Assembly: GCA_017651315.1 (NCBI GenBank)
Contig: JAGCDE010000005.1
Coordinates: 1 to 64,000, forward strand
DNA: 64,000 bases
Reading direction: 5' to 3'
DNA from: Bacteroidaceae bacterium
GTDB taxonomy: Bacteria > Bacteroidota > Bacteroidia > Bacteroidales > Bacteroidaceae
A program made the translations under genes and the position numbers. Below the pieces are notes generated by a model. The model saw only the letters and a list, made by a program, of their open reading frames with translations, was not told the DNA's origin and did no database searches. Positions 8,707-17,763 of this stretch are shown here, piece by piece. Numbering within the stretch: position 1 is the first letter of the stretch; each line of letters starts with the position of its first letter.

Positions 8707-9068
8707 TTCCGCTGGTTGTCCTTAATGATTTCAATGATGGATTCCAGCTCCTTTACGGATAGTTTCTCATCCTTTACGAACGATAATACCACATTGGCGT
8801 ACGAGCTGCTGAAATATTCATCAACAAGATTGTGGATTCCGGACTTGCAGTAATCTTCCTTGGTAATGGCAGGATAATACTGGAAGTTGCTTCCATAGGC
8901 GTGGTGACTCATGAAGCCGTCGGCCTGAAGGGTACGTACCTGGTTGGACAGTGTACTGAAAGTGGGTTTGGGTTCCGGATAGCGGTCCTGCAGTTCGCGT
9001 ATGAACATGGGGCCGTATGTCCAGTATAACTCCATGATGATTCTCTCTTTTTTTGTCAGTCTTCTCAT
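8703..9068 (-). CDS. BlaI/MecI-family transcriptional repressor, copy 1
   Basis: A 121-aa winged-helix repressor. The N-terminal half (LTKKERIIMELYWTYGPMFI, then FSTLSNQVRTLQADGF) is the typical BlaI DNA-binding domain; the C-terminal half (DEKLSVKELESIIEII) matches the family dimerisation/cleavage region. It precedes and overlaps the M56 protease gene by 4 bp, the standard repressor-protease arrangement. It probably represses its own operon until the M56 partner is activated; no obvious operator was found upstream. A paralog of about the same size is at 15202..15558. Confidence 0.93.
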   Translation of the reverse strand: MRRLTKKERIIMELYWTYGPMFIRELQDRYPEPKPTFSTLSNQVRTLQADGFMSHHAYGSNFQYYPAITKEDYCKSGIHNLVDEYFSSSYANVVLSFVKDEKLSVKELESIIEIIKDNQRK

Positions 9069-9233
9069 AAACGTATAATTAATGAATTAGTTTAAGGTTG
9101 TTTAATTTCCTTTTCTTTAGTATTTTAACGCCATAATAGAATATCTTTTCCTAATGATGACGAATTGTTTTCGTCACAAAGAAAATAACAATAATTATAT
9201 CAGCCAAATTTTTTCGCTGATTTTTCAAAATAA

Positions 9234-9245
9234 AGAATCTGTTTT
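9234..9245. repeat. Half copy of the AGAATCTGTTT motif
   Basis: AGAATCTGTTTT lies in the AT-rich gap between blaI copy 1 and metK, about 35 bp before the metK -7 element. No complementary right arm was found nearby. The remainder of 9069..9280 shows nothing else I can support, though it must contain the promoter of the minus-strand BlaI operon. Confidence 0.45.
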
Positions 9246-9280
9246 TTCAGCAAACAGCTACATGTTTGGCTCAAAAGCAT

Positions 9281-9288
9281 TACCTTTG
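9281..9288 (+). promoter_or_regulatory. -7 element for metK
   Basis: TACCTTTG matches TAnnTTTG. Transcription would begin near 9294, directly before the riboswitch-like stem starting at 9299, which supports both calls. No good -33 TTG is at 19-20 bp; a TTTG lies only 12 bp upstream. Confidence 0.6.
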
Positions 9289-9298
9289 CAGCGGACAA

Positions 9299-9373
9299 TG
9301 TGGAAAGATTTGAGAGCCTCCGGGTTCCAGACAGCTTGCAACCACACAAAAAAATGCTAAAAGTCAATCTTTT
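9299..9373 (+). promoter_or_regulatory. SAM-II-like riboswitch with an extended loop, upstream of metK
   Basis: Stem P1 is TGTGG (9299-9303) with CCACA (9342-9346). Directly 5' of the second P1 strand is TTGCAA (9336-9341), and in the tail is GCTAAAA (9356-9362). This is the same order as SAM-II: P1, a GATTT-containing loop, TTGCAA, P1', then GCTAAA. A pseudoknot pairing GAC (9330-9332) with GTC (9363-9365) is in the expected place. The loop carries an extra 5-bp hairpin, GAGCC (9314-9318) with GGTTC (9323-9327) closed by TCCG. The tail TCAATCTTT (9364-9372) could alternatively pair with the 5' segment at 9304-9313. SAM binding would lower metK expression; the distance to the ATG (9445) leaves the switching mechanism open. 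Confidence 0.72.
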
Positions 9374-9444
9374 AACACGTTTTGCATAAGACCGGTTGCA
9401 GCCCCTTTGTCCATACAGGCACAGGGACTTTTATTTTTATATAG

Positions 9445-10737
9445 ATGGCTTATTTATTCACATCCGAATCGGTGTCCGAGGGACACCCGGACAAGGTGGC
9501 GGACCAGATTTCCGACGCCGTCGTTGACGAACTTCTGGCCTTTGATCCCGAGTCAAAGGTTGCATGTGAAACGCTTGTCACCACCGGTCAGGTGGTTCTG
9601 GCCGGCGAGGTCAAGTCAAATGCTTACATTGACCTGCAGGAGACCGCCCGCCGCGTTATCAACCGTATTGGCTACACCCGCTCCGAGTACAAGTTTGACG
9701 GTGAATCATGCGGTGTGTTGAGCGCAATACATGAGCAGAGTGCCGACATAAACCGCGGTGTGGAGCGCGAGGACCCTGAGAATCAGGGTGCCGGCGACCA
9801 GGGGATGATGTTCGGCTATGCCACAAACGAGACTGAGGAGTATATGCCTGTATCTTTGGCTCTCTCCCACCGCATTCTGCGCGTTCTGGCCGAAATCCGC
9901 CGTGAGGGCAAGGTTATGACCTATCTGCGTCCCGACTCCAAGAGCCAGGTGACGGTTGAGTACAATGACAACGGCAAGCCCGTACGTATAGACACAATAG
10001 TGGTTTCTACTCAGCACGATGATTTTATCGCACCGGAGAATGCCACAGTTGAGGCCCAGCTTGAGGCTGACCGCCGTATGCTGGAGCAGATAGAATCAGA
10101 TGTCAAGAACATACTTATTCCGCGTGTTATCAGCACTATTACATCGGATAAGGTTAAGGCTCTGTTTGGTGATGGAATCAAGTATTTCGTGAATCCCACA
10201 GGCAAGTTCGTGATAGGCGGGCCTCACGGGGACACAGGTCTTACCGGCCGCAAGATAATTGTGGATACGTACGGAGGCAAGGGAGCCCACGGGGGCGGAG
10301 CTTTCAGCGGAAAGGATCCCAGCAAGGTGGACCGCTCGGCAGCTTACGCCACACGCCATATAGCCAAGAACCTGGTAGCCGCAGGTGTGGCCGATGAGGT
10401 CCTGGTACAGGTTTCATACGCTATAGGTGTGGCCAAGCCCATCAACATATTCGTGAACACGTACGGTACCAGTCACGTCAAGATGTCTGACAGTGAGATT
10501 GCCGCAAAGGTGAATGATATTTTCGATATGCGCCCCAAGGCTATCGAGAACCGGCTCAAGCTGCGTAACCCCATCTACAGCGAGACTGCAGCCTACGGAC
10601 ACATGGGCCGTGAACCCCAGACCGTTACCAAGGTCTTCACCTCACACTACATGCCGTCCAGGACAGTAGAGGTGGAGCTCTTTACCTGGGAGAAGCTGGA
10701 TTATGTGGAAACCGTAAAGAAGGCGTTCGGGATCTGA
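9445..10737 (+). CDS. metK: S-adenosylmethionine synthase
   Basis: A 430-aa cytoplasmic enzyme that makes S-adenosylmethionine from methionine and ATP. The N-terminal signature is [20 protein letters not shown]. The ATP/phosphate-binding loop [14 protein letters not shown] lies near residue 290, and the length fits Bacteroidales MetK. The start follows a 150-nt leader containing the SAM-II-like structure, so feedback by its own product is likely. It ends 4 bp from the convergent stop of the 1487-aa M56-LRR gene, leaving no room for a separate terminator. It sits alone on the plus strand between two BlaI/M56-LRR loci, which suggests the duplicated signalling genes arose around it. Confidence 0.98.
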   Translation: MAYLFTSESVSEGHPDKVADQISDAVVDELLAFDPESKVACETLVTTGQVVLAGEVKSNAYIDLQETARRVINRIGYTRSEYKFDGESCGVLSAIHEQSADINRGVEREDPENQGAGDQGMMFGYATNETEEYMPVSLALSHRILRVLAEIRREGKVMTYLRPDSKSQVTVEYNDNGKPVRIDTIVVSTQHDDFIAPENATVEAQLEADRRMLEQIESDVKNILIPRVISTITSDKVKALFGDGIKYFVNPTGKFVIGGPHGDTGLTGRKIIVDTYGGKGAHGGGAFSGKDPSKVDRSAAYATRHIAKNLVAAGVADEVLVQVSYAIGVAKPINIFVNTYGTSHVKMSDSEIAAKVNDIFDMRPKAIENRLKLRNPIYSETAAYGHMGREPQTVTKVFTSHYMPSRTVEVELFTWEKLDYVETVKKAFGI

Positions 10738-10741
10738 TACA

Positions 10742-13700
10742 TCAGTCATCAGGGTCATCAGAATAGATGGTGTGACTCAGGTCACCGTCAGGGAATACCG
10801 ATGCGATACTGAGATAGTCCTGCGTCCAGGGGTCGCTCTTGTTGGTATTATAGGCATATCTGTCTGTCTCATATACGCTTTCGGGCTCTTTTGTCCCCGA
10901 GCATCCCACAAGCATGGTGTGCGATGCTGTTTCTATCACTGCGTTGCAATCCTCACGGCTGTCAAATACGGGATTGCCTGTGTCAACCGTAATCGTTTTC
11001 AGGTTAGGGCAGTAGCTGAAAGGATTCTGGTTGCTGTCCCATTTTCCCGGTTCCTCATCGGGTGAACTGATACCAAGATACCTTACGGAACTTGAGATGG
11101 AAACCGATTCAAGAGCGTTACAGTCATAGAACGCATCACGGCATATTCTCTCAACTGATTCCGGTATTGCTATTGACTTTAAGCCATGTACATGTTCAAA
11201 TGCCGAATGGTCTATTACTTTGACGGTATTAGGAATCAAAGTACCCTTACACCCCCATACAAGGATGTCTCCCTCCTTCTCTATCACGGCATTACAACCG
11301 TCAGGACAATAATAGACCGGATTCCCTTGTGCAATAGTGATTGTTTCAAGTTGCCGGCAATAGTCTGACTTGTCAATATATGTGACTGAAGCAGGGATAT
11401 GCAGCTCTTTCAGGTCATGACAGTTCAGGAATGCATCACGCCCAACCATAATGACGGACTCAGGTATCTCAATTCTTTCAAGTCCCTCACAGAAGGCAAA
11501 GGCATAGCTTCCTATAAATGAAGCAGAAGCGGGAATGACAGTGTTCCGGCATCCTTGTATAAGCGTCCCGGACCTTCTTTCCCAATAGTTGGAAAAACCG
11601 TCGTTGTAACCTGATGAAACCAGTAAACCGGTTGTCTCAGGATGGCGAATAACCTTATTGTCATTACCGTTTGAGATTATTGCATTGCTGCCAGACAGGC
11701 TTGAGTAGCTTGGGTTATCCTTATGGACGATAATTGACTTGACTTTTCCGCAACCCATGAACGGGTTGCCTTCCAGCAGTGATACTGATGCAGGAATATC
11801 AATCTTCTCCAAACCACAGAAAGCGAACGCTCCATCGAATATCAGCTTTACGGACGGAGGTATGGTTATGTCTTTCAGTCCTGTGGAACCGGCGAATGCG
11901 TATGGACCTATTGCTGTTACATCGTCGGGTATCCTGGTGTTGCGGCAGCCTTCCAGAAGGACATTGGTTCCAGCGCTGATAATGGCATTGCATTTCTTAC
12001 GGCTGTCAAAGGTCCTGTTCCCGGGATTGACTGATAGTGAAGCCAGATTCCTACAGTCAAGGGTGATGTTCCTGCCCATTGAAGTGACAGATGAGGGAAT
12101 GTCAAGTGACTTGAGTGCGGTCCGTGTGAAGGCTGTCCTGCCGATATGTTCGACCGTCGAAGGCAGTTTTATCTTTTCAAGACTGCTGCAGTTTGCAAAA
12201 GCATCGTCATCGATGGAGGCAAGACCGTCTTCAAGATAGACCTTCCTCAGGTTCGGGCAACCGCGGAATGCCCGGGAGCCTATTCTTCGGACGGTACCAG
12301 GAATGGATACTGATTCTATTCCGGGAATGTTGCTGAAAGCCTCGTCATATATCTCGACAACGCGGTATTCCTTCCCTTCGTGAGTGATGTATCCAGGAAT
12401 TTTCACTTTTACGGGGGGGTCTTCCGAGACAAACCTTATCACGGCTTCTTCTCCTTTCAGAAGGACAGAAAGGAAACCTTCATAGCTGTCAATCCATTGG
12501 CCGGATTCGAAAGGTGTGGCATTGAACGCGGATTGGCCTTTCCGGGTCACATATTCCAGGTTTATGTCTTCAAAGTTCTTACAGCTTTCAAAAGCCATGG
12601 ACTCAATTGTCTTGACCGATGGCGGAAGTGTCAGGGATTTCAGTTCATCACGGAAACGGAACGCTTCGGCTCCTATGGCTGTCACTCCGTCCGGGACAGT
12701 TGACTTGTTGCCGCCCAGAACCAGGATTCCGGTTCCTGTTTCAATTACGGAGTTGCAGTCATTCCTGCTGTCGTATTTCCTGTTGGCTGGACTGACTGTA
12801 ATCCAGGACAGTTTGTTGCTGTTCAAGAACCGGGAAGGTGTGATTTCAGATATCCCTGCACCGAAATGCACTCTTTCCAGATTGGAACAGTCCCGGAAAG
12901 CGGAATGCCCCATGGATGTTACCGCATCCGGAATAGTGACTTCCTTCAGGTATGTATTTCCCTGGAACGCATAGGTGTCGATGGACGTGACTGTTTCAGG
13001 GATGAAGGCAGGGCCGCAACCATAAATCAAAGTGTTTGAAGCTGTCAGGATTATGGCATTGCAACCCTCCCGACTGTCATACACTGGATTTGCAGGGTCA
13101 ACAACCACAGAGCCTGTTGTCTGTTTATCAGGAAGGGCGTCAGTATGAATATCAATGACCGATGCCGGTATGTAAAACACATCGAAGCTACATCCAAGGA
13201 ATGCATTGCCGGATATCTTCTTTACGGTGTTGGGAATAGTGGTGTTCCTGCAACCGAATACCAGATTGCCGGATGCAGTTTCAATTACGGCATTGCAGTT
13301 ATCACGGCTGTCATACACGGGATTTCCCTTGTCAACGGTAATGGATTCAATATTGGGGTGCCTGTTCAGTATCCCGAAATCAATCTTTGTTACCGTGGCA
13401 GGAATGAAAATCTTTTTCAGGTTCGGACAATCCTGCGGAATACTGATTTCAGTAACATTGGGGCCGTATTCAACGGTTTCAAGTGAGTCGCTGCCATCGA
13501 AAGTATGGTCGGAATAGGCCAGGTTGCCGTTAATCCTGATATTCCTGATTCCTGATTTCTCAAAGCAACGCCATCCTGTCTGCCCGACAGTTTCCGGTAT
13601 GTCAACGGACTTCATCCCTTTTATCCCACTGAAAGCATAGTCGCCTATTATTTTGACGGAAGGAGGTATTACGGTTAATCGGGATGCCGTCAGCATGGTA

Positions 13701-15205
13701 TTGGTTCTTGTTTCGATTATGGCGTTGCAGTTGTCACGACTGTCATAGAACCGGTTTGCCGGATCAACGTTTATGCTGGCCAGGTTGCAGTCAAGAAAGC
13801 AATTCCTTCCCATTTTCCTGACAGACGCAGGTATGTATATGGATTCCAGGCTTGTGCATTTTTCAAAAGCCTGGTCTCCGATTGTTGTCACTGATGATGG
13901 GATGAATATTTTCTTCAAGCCGGTGCATGCCCGGAATGAACTACGTTCAATCTCCTTTATCGTTGAAGGGATAGTCAGTGATTCTATTTCTTCGGCGCCC
14001 ATGAATGCAGGCCTTGATATAGATGTGACGGGATACTTTACATTCTTGTATATGATGGTGTCGGGGATGATAATATCTGCGGGATAGGGGTGATCAGTCT
14101 TGCGGCTCACCACACGAACCTGTTGGCCCTTGAACTTGTACCAGAGCCCGTCAATCCTTACATAGTTGTCCACTTCAAAGGTCTCATCCAGGCCTTTGTC
14201 ATATACGGTATCTGCAAACGCGCCTAAGGAGAGCATTAACAGAACGGGAATATAGATGAGTTTCAGCATGCTTGACCGTGCAGACCTTTTACGGTTAATC
14301 ATATCAATCCTTCCTTCTAATGTGCTTTTCCTGAATGTGTTAGCGGCCCTGAATCCTGTCTTGTCGGTAGCGCAGCCTAAAAGCAGGTACTGGTACTGCA
14401 TGCGGTCATAGCCTTTGCTGAGAACATCGGCATCGGCCTGGAATTCATGTATGGAGTAGAGGTCACGTCGGAAAAGGAGCATTGCGGGATTGAACCACTG
14501 GAAAGCTGAAAGTATATCGGTCCAGAGCAGTTCCATAGAATGATGGTGTGCCAGATGCGCTTTCTCGTGGTCAAGGATGGAAGTCTGGCCGACGGCCTTA
14601 CCTTTCTTGGGCAGGACTATGTATCTCATCCAGCTGAAAGGGTGGACTGACTGTGGGGTCTGGACAATAGTGAAGTCTTGGTTCTTTTCCACCACATCAC
14701 CTTTTTTTATTATTCCAATAACCTTAACGGTACAGAGAAACCGGTAGAGCAGGACACAAACCAATCCCGTCAGATATACCGCTGCCAGCACTTTCCACCA
14801 GTCAATCCGCATGGGTTTCTGTGGTTCGACTCCGGTATGATGATTGTAATCCTGGCTGGAGACCTCTATCACCTGTGACAGGTTCTGCGTGTGATTTATT
14901 GTGACAACCTCTTCATCAGGTGCCGATGAATAGACGCTTCCGCTGGTTATGACCTGCCGGTAAAGCTGGGTGTCTGGTTCCTCAACCATCTTGTGGTTAA
15001 TTGTTTCCGCTCTTCTTGCAGGATACCCCTCCTTGTGTACGGTTATGACTATGAAGGGCAGAATGTAGCTGAGTGCCAGCGATGATACCAGTATAATCCT
15101 GTTCATCCTGTGGTAGGTCTCCCGGCGGAGCAACAGATGATACATAACTATGAAAACAGCCGACAGGATGGCCACTTTCAGCATATATGTAAGGAACGCG
15201 TTCAT
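10742..15205 (-). CDS. Giant M56 (BlaR1-type) membrane protease with long BspA-like LRR ectodomain
   Basis: A 1487-aa protein with the same plan as the 7093..8706 protein: membrane helices near 5-25, 37-55, 138-157 and 313-331; zinc motif HEKAH at 213-217; distal glutamate in HEFQADAD (E254). The remaining about 1100 residues, after the last helix, are LRR_5 repeats. They are punctuated by eight inserts of the form NPVYDSRDNCNAVIETA, each about 130-150 residues apart. Such inserts are typical of BspA-family surface LRR proteins. The protease half resembles the first copy closely (LTYMLKV...LLLRRET), so the pair is paralogous. It overlaps its BlaI repressor by 4 bp (ATGA). The LRRs presumably sense a periplasmic or surface ligand (inference). 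Confidence 0.9.
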   Translation of the reverse strand: MNAFLTYMLKVAILSAVFIVMYHLLLRRETYHRMNRIILVSSLALSYILPFIVITVHKEGYPARRAETINHKMVEEPDTQLYRQVITSGSVYSSAPDEEVVTINHTQNLSQVIEVSSQDYNHHTGVEPQKPMRIDWWKVLAAVYLTGLVCVLLYRFLCTVKVIGIIKKGDVVEKNQDFTIVQTPQSVHPFSWMRYIVLPKKGKAVGQTSILDHEKAHLAHHHSMELLWTDILSAFQWFNPAMLLFRRDLYSIHEFQADADVLSKGYDRMQYQYLLLGCATDKTGFRAANTFRKSTLEGRIDMINRKRSARSSMLKLIYIPVLLMLSLGAFADTVYDKGLDETFEVDNYVRIDGLWYKFKGQQVRVVSRKTDHPYPADIIIPDTIIYKNVKYPVTSISRPAFMGAEEIESLTIPSTIKEIERSSFRACTGLKKIFIPSSVTTIGDQAFEKCTSLESIYIPASVRKMGRNCFLDCNLASINVDPANRFYDSRDNCNAIIETRTNTMLTASRLTVIPPSVKIIGDYAFSGIKGMKSVDIPETVGQTGWRCFEKSGIRNIRINGNLAYSDHTFDGSDSLETVEYGPNVTEISIPQDCPNLKKIFIPATVTKIDFGILNRHPNIESITVDKGNPVYDSRDNCNAVIETASGNLVFGCRNTTIPNTVKKISGNAFLGCSFDVFYIPASVIDIHTDALPDKQTTGSVVVDPANPVYDSREGCNAIILTASNTLIYGCGPAFIPETVTSIDTYAFQGNTYLKEVTIPDAVTSMGHSAFRDCSNLERVHFGAGISEITPSRFLNSNKLSWITVSPANRKYDSRNDCNSVIETGTGILVLGGNKSTVPDGVTAIGAEAFRFRDELKSLTLPPSVKTIESMAFESCKNFEDINLEYVTRKGQSAFNATPFESGQWIDSYEGFLSVLLKGEEAVIRFVSEDPPVKVKIPGYITHEGKEYRVVEIYDEAFSNIPGIESVSIPGTVRRIGSRAFRGCPNLRKVYLEDGLASIDDDAFANCSSLEKIKLPSTVEHIGRTAFTRTALKSLDIPSSVTSMGRNITLDCRNLASLSVNPGNRTFDSRKKCNAIISAGTNVLLEGCRNTRIPDDVTAIGPYAFAGSTGLKDITIPPSVKLIFDGAFAFCGLEKIDIPASVSLLEGNPFMGCGKVKSIIVHKDNPSYSSLSGSNAIISNGNDNKVIRHPETTGLLVSSGYNDGFSNYWERRSGTLIQGCRNTVIPASASFIGSYAFAFCEGLERIEIPESVIMVGRDAFLNCHDLKELHIPASVTYIDKSDYCRQLETITIAQGNPVYYCPDGCNAVIEKEGDILVWGCKGTLIPNTVKVIDHSAFEHVHGLKSIAIPESVERICRDAFYDCNALESVSISSSVRYLGISSPDEEPGKWDSNQNPFSYCPNLKTITVDTGNPVFDSREDCNAVIETASHTMLVGCSGTKEPESVYETDRYAYNTNKSDPWTQDYLSIASVFPDGDLSHTIYSDDPDD

Positions 15206-15558
15206 TGCCCTTTCTCAATTTTGTCAATAATGCGCTTCAGGTCATCGACAGAGAGTTTCTCGTTTTTGACGAACCCCATCACCACACTGGCGTAGGAACT
15301 GTCCAAGTATTCGTCTATGAGACCGTGAATGCCGCTGTTGCAGTATTCATGGGCGCTTACCACGGGAAAATACCGGTAGTTGCTCCCAAATGCCTCGCGG
15401 TCAAGGAATCCGTCCACCTGAAGTGTGTGGACCTGTGTGGATAGTGTACTGAAGTTGGGCTGTTGCCCATAACAACCTTGAAGTTCCCTGATGAACATGG
15501 GTCCCTTGTTCCAGAAGAACTCCATTATCTCCTTTTCTTTCTTTGTCAACTGCCTCAT
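15202..15558 (-). CDS. BlaI/MecI-family transcriptional repressor, copy 2
   Basis: A 118-aa winged-helix protein starting MRQLTKKEKEIMEFFW, closely related to copy 1 (both share GPMFIRELQ, FSTLS, LQ.DGF, GSN, YC.SGIH, SSYA.VV and EKLSV). It probably represses the operon with the 1487-aa M56-LRR gene, which it overlaps by 4 bp. A TCTAAAA/TTTTAGA inverted repeat lies 33-68 bp upstream and is a possible operator. Whether the two BlaI copies cross-regulate is unknown. Confidence 0.93.
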   Translation of the reverse strand: MRQLTKKEKEIMEFFWNKGPMFIRELQGCYGQQPNFSTLSTQVHTLQVDGFLDREAFGSNYRYFPVVSAHEYCNSGIHGLIDEYLDSSYASVVMGFVKNEKLSVDDLKRIIDKIEKGQ

Positions 15559-15590
15559 TCTGATGGGTTTTGAACGATATTCGCGACAAA

Positions 15591-15626
15591 TCTAAAAAAA
15601 TTAAATATAATCTCAAAGCTTTTAGA
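15591..15626. promoter_or_regulatory. Possible BlaI operator
   Basis: TCTAAAA (15591-15597) and TTTTAGA (15620-15626) form an inverted repeat with a 22-bp AT-rich spacer just upstream of blaI copy 2. BlaI-family repressors bind dyads near their own promoter, so the position fits. The sequence is not the classical BlaI operator, and AT-rich DNA makes chance pairs common. Confidence 0.3.
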
Positions 15627-15659
15627 CTATTTTTTTTGAAAAACTTCCGAGATGCACAG

Positions 15660-15749
15660 AACTATTTGGGGTATAGATATCTGAACTTGCTATTTGCAGT
15701 AGCAGAATTTAGTTCTGCGTTGTTTCAGATATCTATACCCCTAATAGTT
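15660..15749. repeat. 90-bp inverted repeat (MITE-like or large hairpin)
   Basis: Arms 15660..15685 and 15724..15749 are 26 bp each and complementary at 25 positions (core GGGGTATAGATATCTGAA). The 38-bp centre holds two further overlapping hairpins: GCAGAA (15702-15707) with TTCTGC (15713-15718), and TGCTA with TAGCA. It lies downstream of the M49 peptidase and upstream of blaI copy 2. It has no T-run like an ordinary terminator and encodes nothing. I saw no second copy in the window and no clear target-site duplication. Confidence 0.75.
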
Positions 15750-15762
15750 TTCTTAGAAAATT

Positions 15763-17757
15763 TTACAGGGCTCCGTACTTGCGGCCGTAGTCCAGCTGCT
15801 GCTTCAGGTAGTCATCGTTATAGACCACTTCATAGTCCACAATCTTGCCGTTCTTTTCAACGGGTACTATGTCGGGATTGATGAATCCGCCGTAGGGCTT
15901 CAGGTTCAGGGCCTCATAACGCTTCTTGACCTCCTTATGCAGGGTGGGGTCAATGTTGACGGCGTAGGTCTCAATCAGGTACTTGCCTGCCTCGTAGTCA
16001 CCCTCGGACTTGATGCGCTGTATCTCGGCCAGCAGCTGGGCGAAGAGGTCACGCAGTTTCTCGTAGTCGTTGACAACAAAGTAGGTCTTGCCGTCGCGTA
16101 CTTTCTTCTCTATCACGTTGTCCTTGCGGCCCTTCTCATAACACCACTCGGCTATAAGCTTGCGGTTCTGCATGTGGGCCTCGGTGTTGGGGCGGCCCAG
16201 CTCCACGCGGGTGAACTGCACCATCAGGCCGTTGCGGATGTAGTTGGCATACTCGGCCTTGTAGGCATCCTTGTTGGGCATGATACCCAGCTCCACCATC
16301 TTGGGATCGGCTGTGAAATAGAGTCCGAAGAGGTCAGCGCGGGCCTCCTCCAAGGCCGATGCGTACTCGCCCATAGCGGTTGTGGCTACACCGGGCAGCA
16401 GCTGGCCGGAACCGTGACCAAGGCATTCGTGCAGGTCTGTATGTATCTCATCGGCCCATGAGCCCCACTGACGGTAGAACGCCTTCTCTTCATCATCCCA
16501 GGCAAACTCATCCAGAGTGCTGGTGGGTGATTCCTGTGCGGCGTAATCGTATGCGTGGGTGATGTTGGCGATGGTCACGCTCTTGCTGCCGTACATCTTG
16601 CGTATCCAGTCGGCGTTGGGCAGGTTGATGCCGATAGGAGTTGAAGGATATGAGTCACCGGCCAGGCATACGGCGTTGATGACCTTGGCCGATATGCCCT
16701 TGCACTCCTTCTTCTTGAAGCGGGGGTCAACCGGCGAGTGGTCCTCAAACCACTGTGCATTGGCGCTCAGGATGGTGGAGCGCTCGGATGCCTTGTGGTC
16801 CTTGATGTTCACGTAGCCTTCCCATGCACCCTTGCGGCCCAGCGGGTCGTTGTAATCCTCTATGAATCCGTTGATGAAATCTACGGTCCCTATGGTATCC
16901 TTCACCCACTCTATGTTGAAATCATCCCATATCTTAAGGTCACCTGTCTCGTAGTATTTCACGAGCAGACCCAGGGCACGTTTCTGGATATCGTTCTCGG
17001 CGCAGGCGGCAGCCAGCTTGAGTTCCTCGCATATCTTTTTGATGGCCGGTCCGTACATGCCGTCAATCTTCCAGGGAATCTCCACGATATTGCCGTTTGC
17101 ATCTTTTGTAACCTTGGTGTTCAGACCGTAGGCTATGGGAGTCTCATCGGTCTTATCCTCGATGGATGCGTAGTATTTCTCAACCTCATCGCGGGTAACG
17201 CCCTCATAGAAGTTACCGGCTGACAGAACCACGATATCACCGTCAGTGCGGGTGGAGCGGCGCTGTTGCAGGGTGTTGGGATTGTAGATTACATCCAGCA
17301 GTTCAGCGCACTTGCCGCCGTCACCCACAGCCTCCATCAGGGAGCGGAAATACTGCTGTGAGCACTCCGGGAAGAACTTGTCCTCGGCGTAGTGGTGGTG
17401 GATGCCGTTGGCAAAGAACAGGCGCTTGGCATATACCGTGAACTGGTCGAACTCCTTGCTTGTGCGGTCACCCTTGTAGTTGTTGAGTATGTTCTCAACC
17501 ACATGGCGGATGGGGATGTTGTACTTGCAGTTCTGGTCCCAATGGATGTCACGGCCCCACTTGGCAGCCTCGGCCAGATGGTATGCATACTCTTTCTGCT
17601 GTAGAGATAACTCCTCCCATCCTGGGATGGTGTAACGCATCACCTTAAGGTCCGCAAACTCATCAAGCAGATACTTGAAGTCACCCTTTTTCTGTCCGCA
17701 TCCGGCTGTAATGGCCAGCGCACCTCCAATCAACATGATTCTTGTCAGTCGTTTCAT
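15763..17757 (-). CDS. Dipeptidyl peptidase III-type (M49) lipoprotein
   Basis: A 664-aa zinc peptidase. The M49 motif HECLGH is at 443-448, and the second zinc motif EEARAD is at 470-475, with normal spacing. The N-terminus is a lipoprotein signal (ALAITAGC, cysteine at about residue 20), so it is expected in the periplasm or on the outer membrane. M49 enzymes release dipeptides from the N-terminus of short peptides. It starts 6 bp after the stop of the nitroreductase-like lipoprotein gene and is the last gene of that minus-strand run; the inverted repeat at 15660 follows its stop by 13 bp. Confidence 0.93.
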   Translation of the reverse strand: MKRLTRIMLIGGALAITAGCGQKKGDFKYLLDEFADLKVMRYTIPGWEELSLQQKEYAYHLAEAAKWGRDIHWDQNCKYNIPIRHVVENILNNYKGDRTSKEFDQFTVYAKRLFFANGIHHHYAEDKFFPECSQQYFRSLMEAVGDGGKCAELLDVIYNPNTLQQRRSTRTDGDIVVLSAGNFYEGVTRDEVEKYYASIEDKTDETPIAYGLNTKVTKDANGNIVEIPWKIDGMYGPAIKKICEELKLAAACAENDIQKRALGLLVKYYETGDLKIWDDFNIEWVKDTIGTVDFINGFIEDYNDPLGRKGAWEGYVNIKDHKASERSTILSANAQWFEDHSPVDPRFKKKECKGISAKVINAVCLAGDSYPSTPIGINLPNADWIRKMYGSKSVTIANITHAYDYAAQESPTSTLDEFAWDDEEKAFYRQWGSWADEIHTDLHECLGHGSGQLLPGVATTAMGEYASALEEARADLFGLYFTADPKMVELGIMPNKDAYKAEYANYIRNGLMVQFTRVELGRPNTEAHMQNRKLIAEWCYEKGRKDNVIEKKVRDGKTYFVVNDYEKLRDLFAQLLAEIQRIKSEGDYEAGKYLIETYAVNIDPTLHKEVKKRYEALNLKPYGGFINPDIVPVEKNGKIVDYEVVYNDDYLKQQLDYGRKYGAL

Positions 17758-17763
17758 ATTATT

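Noticed and set aside
7093-9068. A beta-lactam resistance system (BlaR1/BlaI)
   Set aside because: The penicillin-binding sensor domain and any beta-lactamase gene are missing; the outside domain is LRR, so antibiotic sensing is not supported.
9299-9444. SAM-I (S-box) riboswitch in the metK leader
   Set aside because: The leader lacks the four-way junction and conserved S-box blocks; the TTGCAA/GCTAAA arrangement fits SAM-II instead.
10742-15205. CRISPR-like or tandem DNA repeat inside the large LRR gene
   Set aside because: The periodicity is at protein level with strongly varying codons and spacing; there are no identical DNA repeats with spacers.
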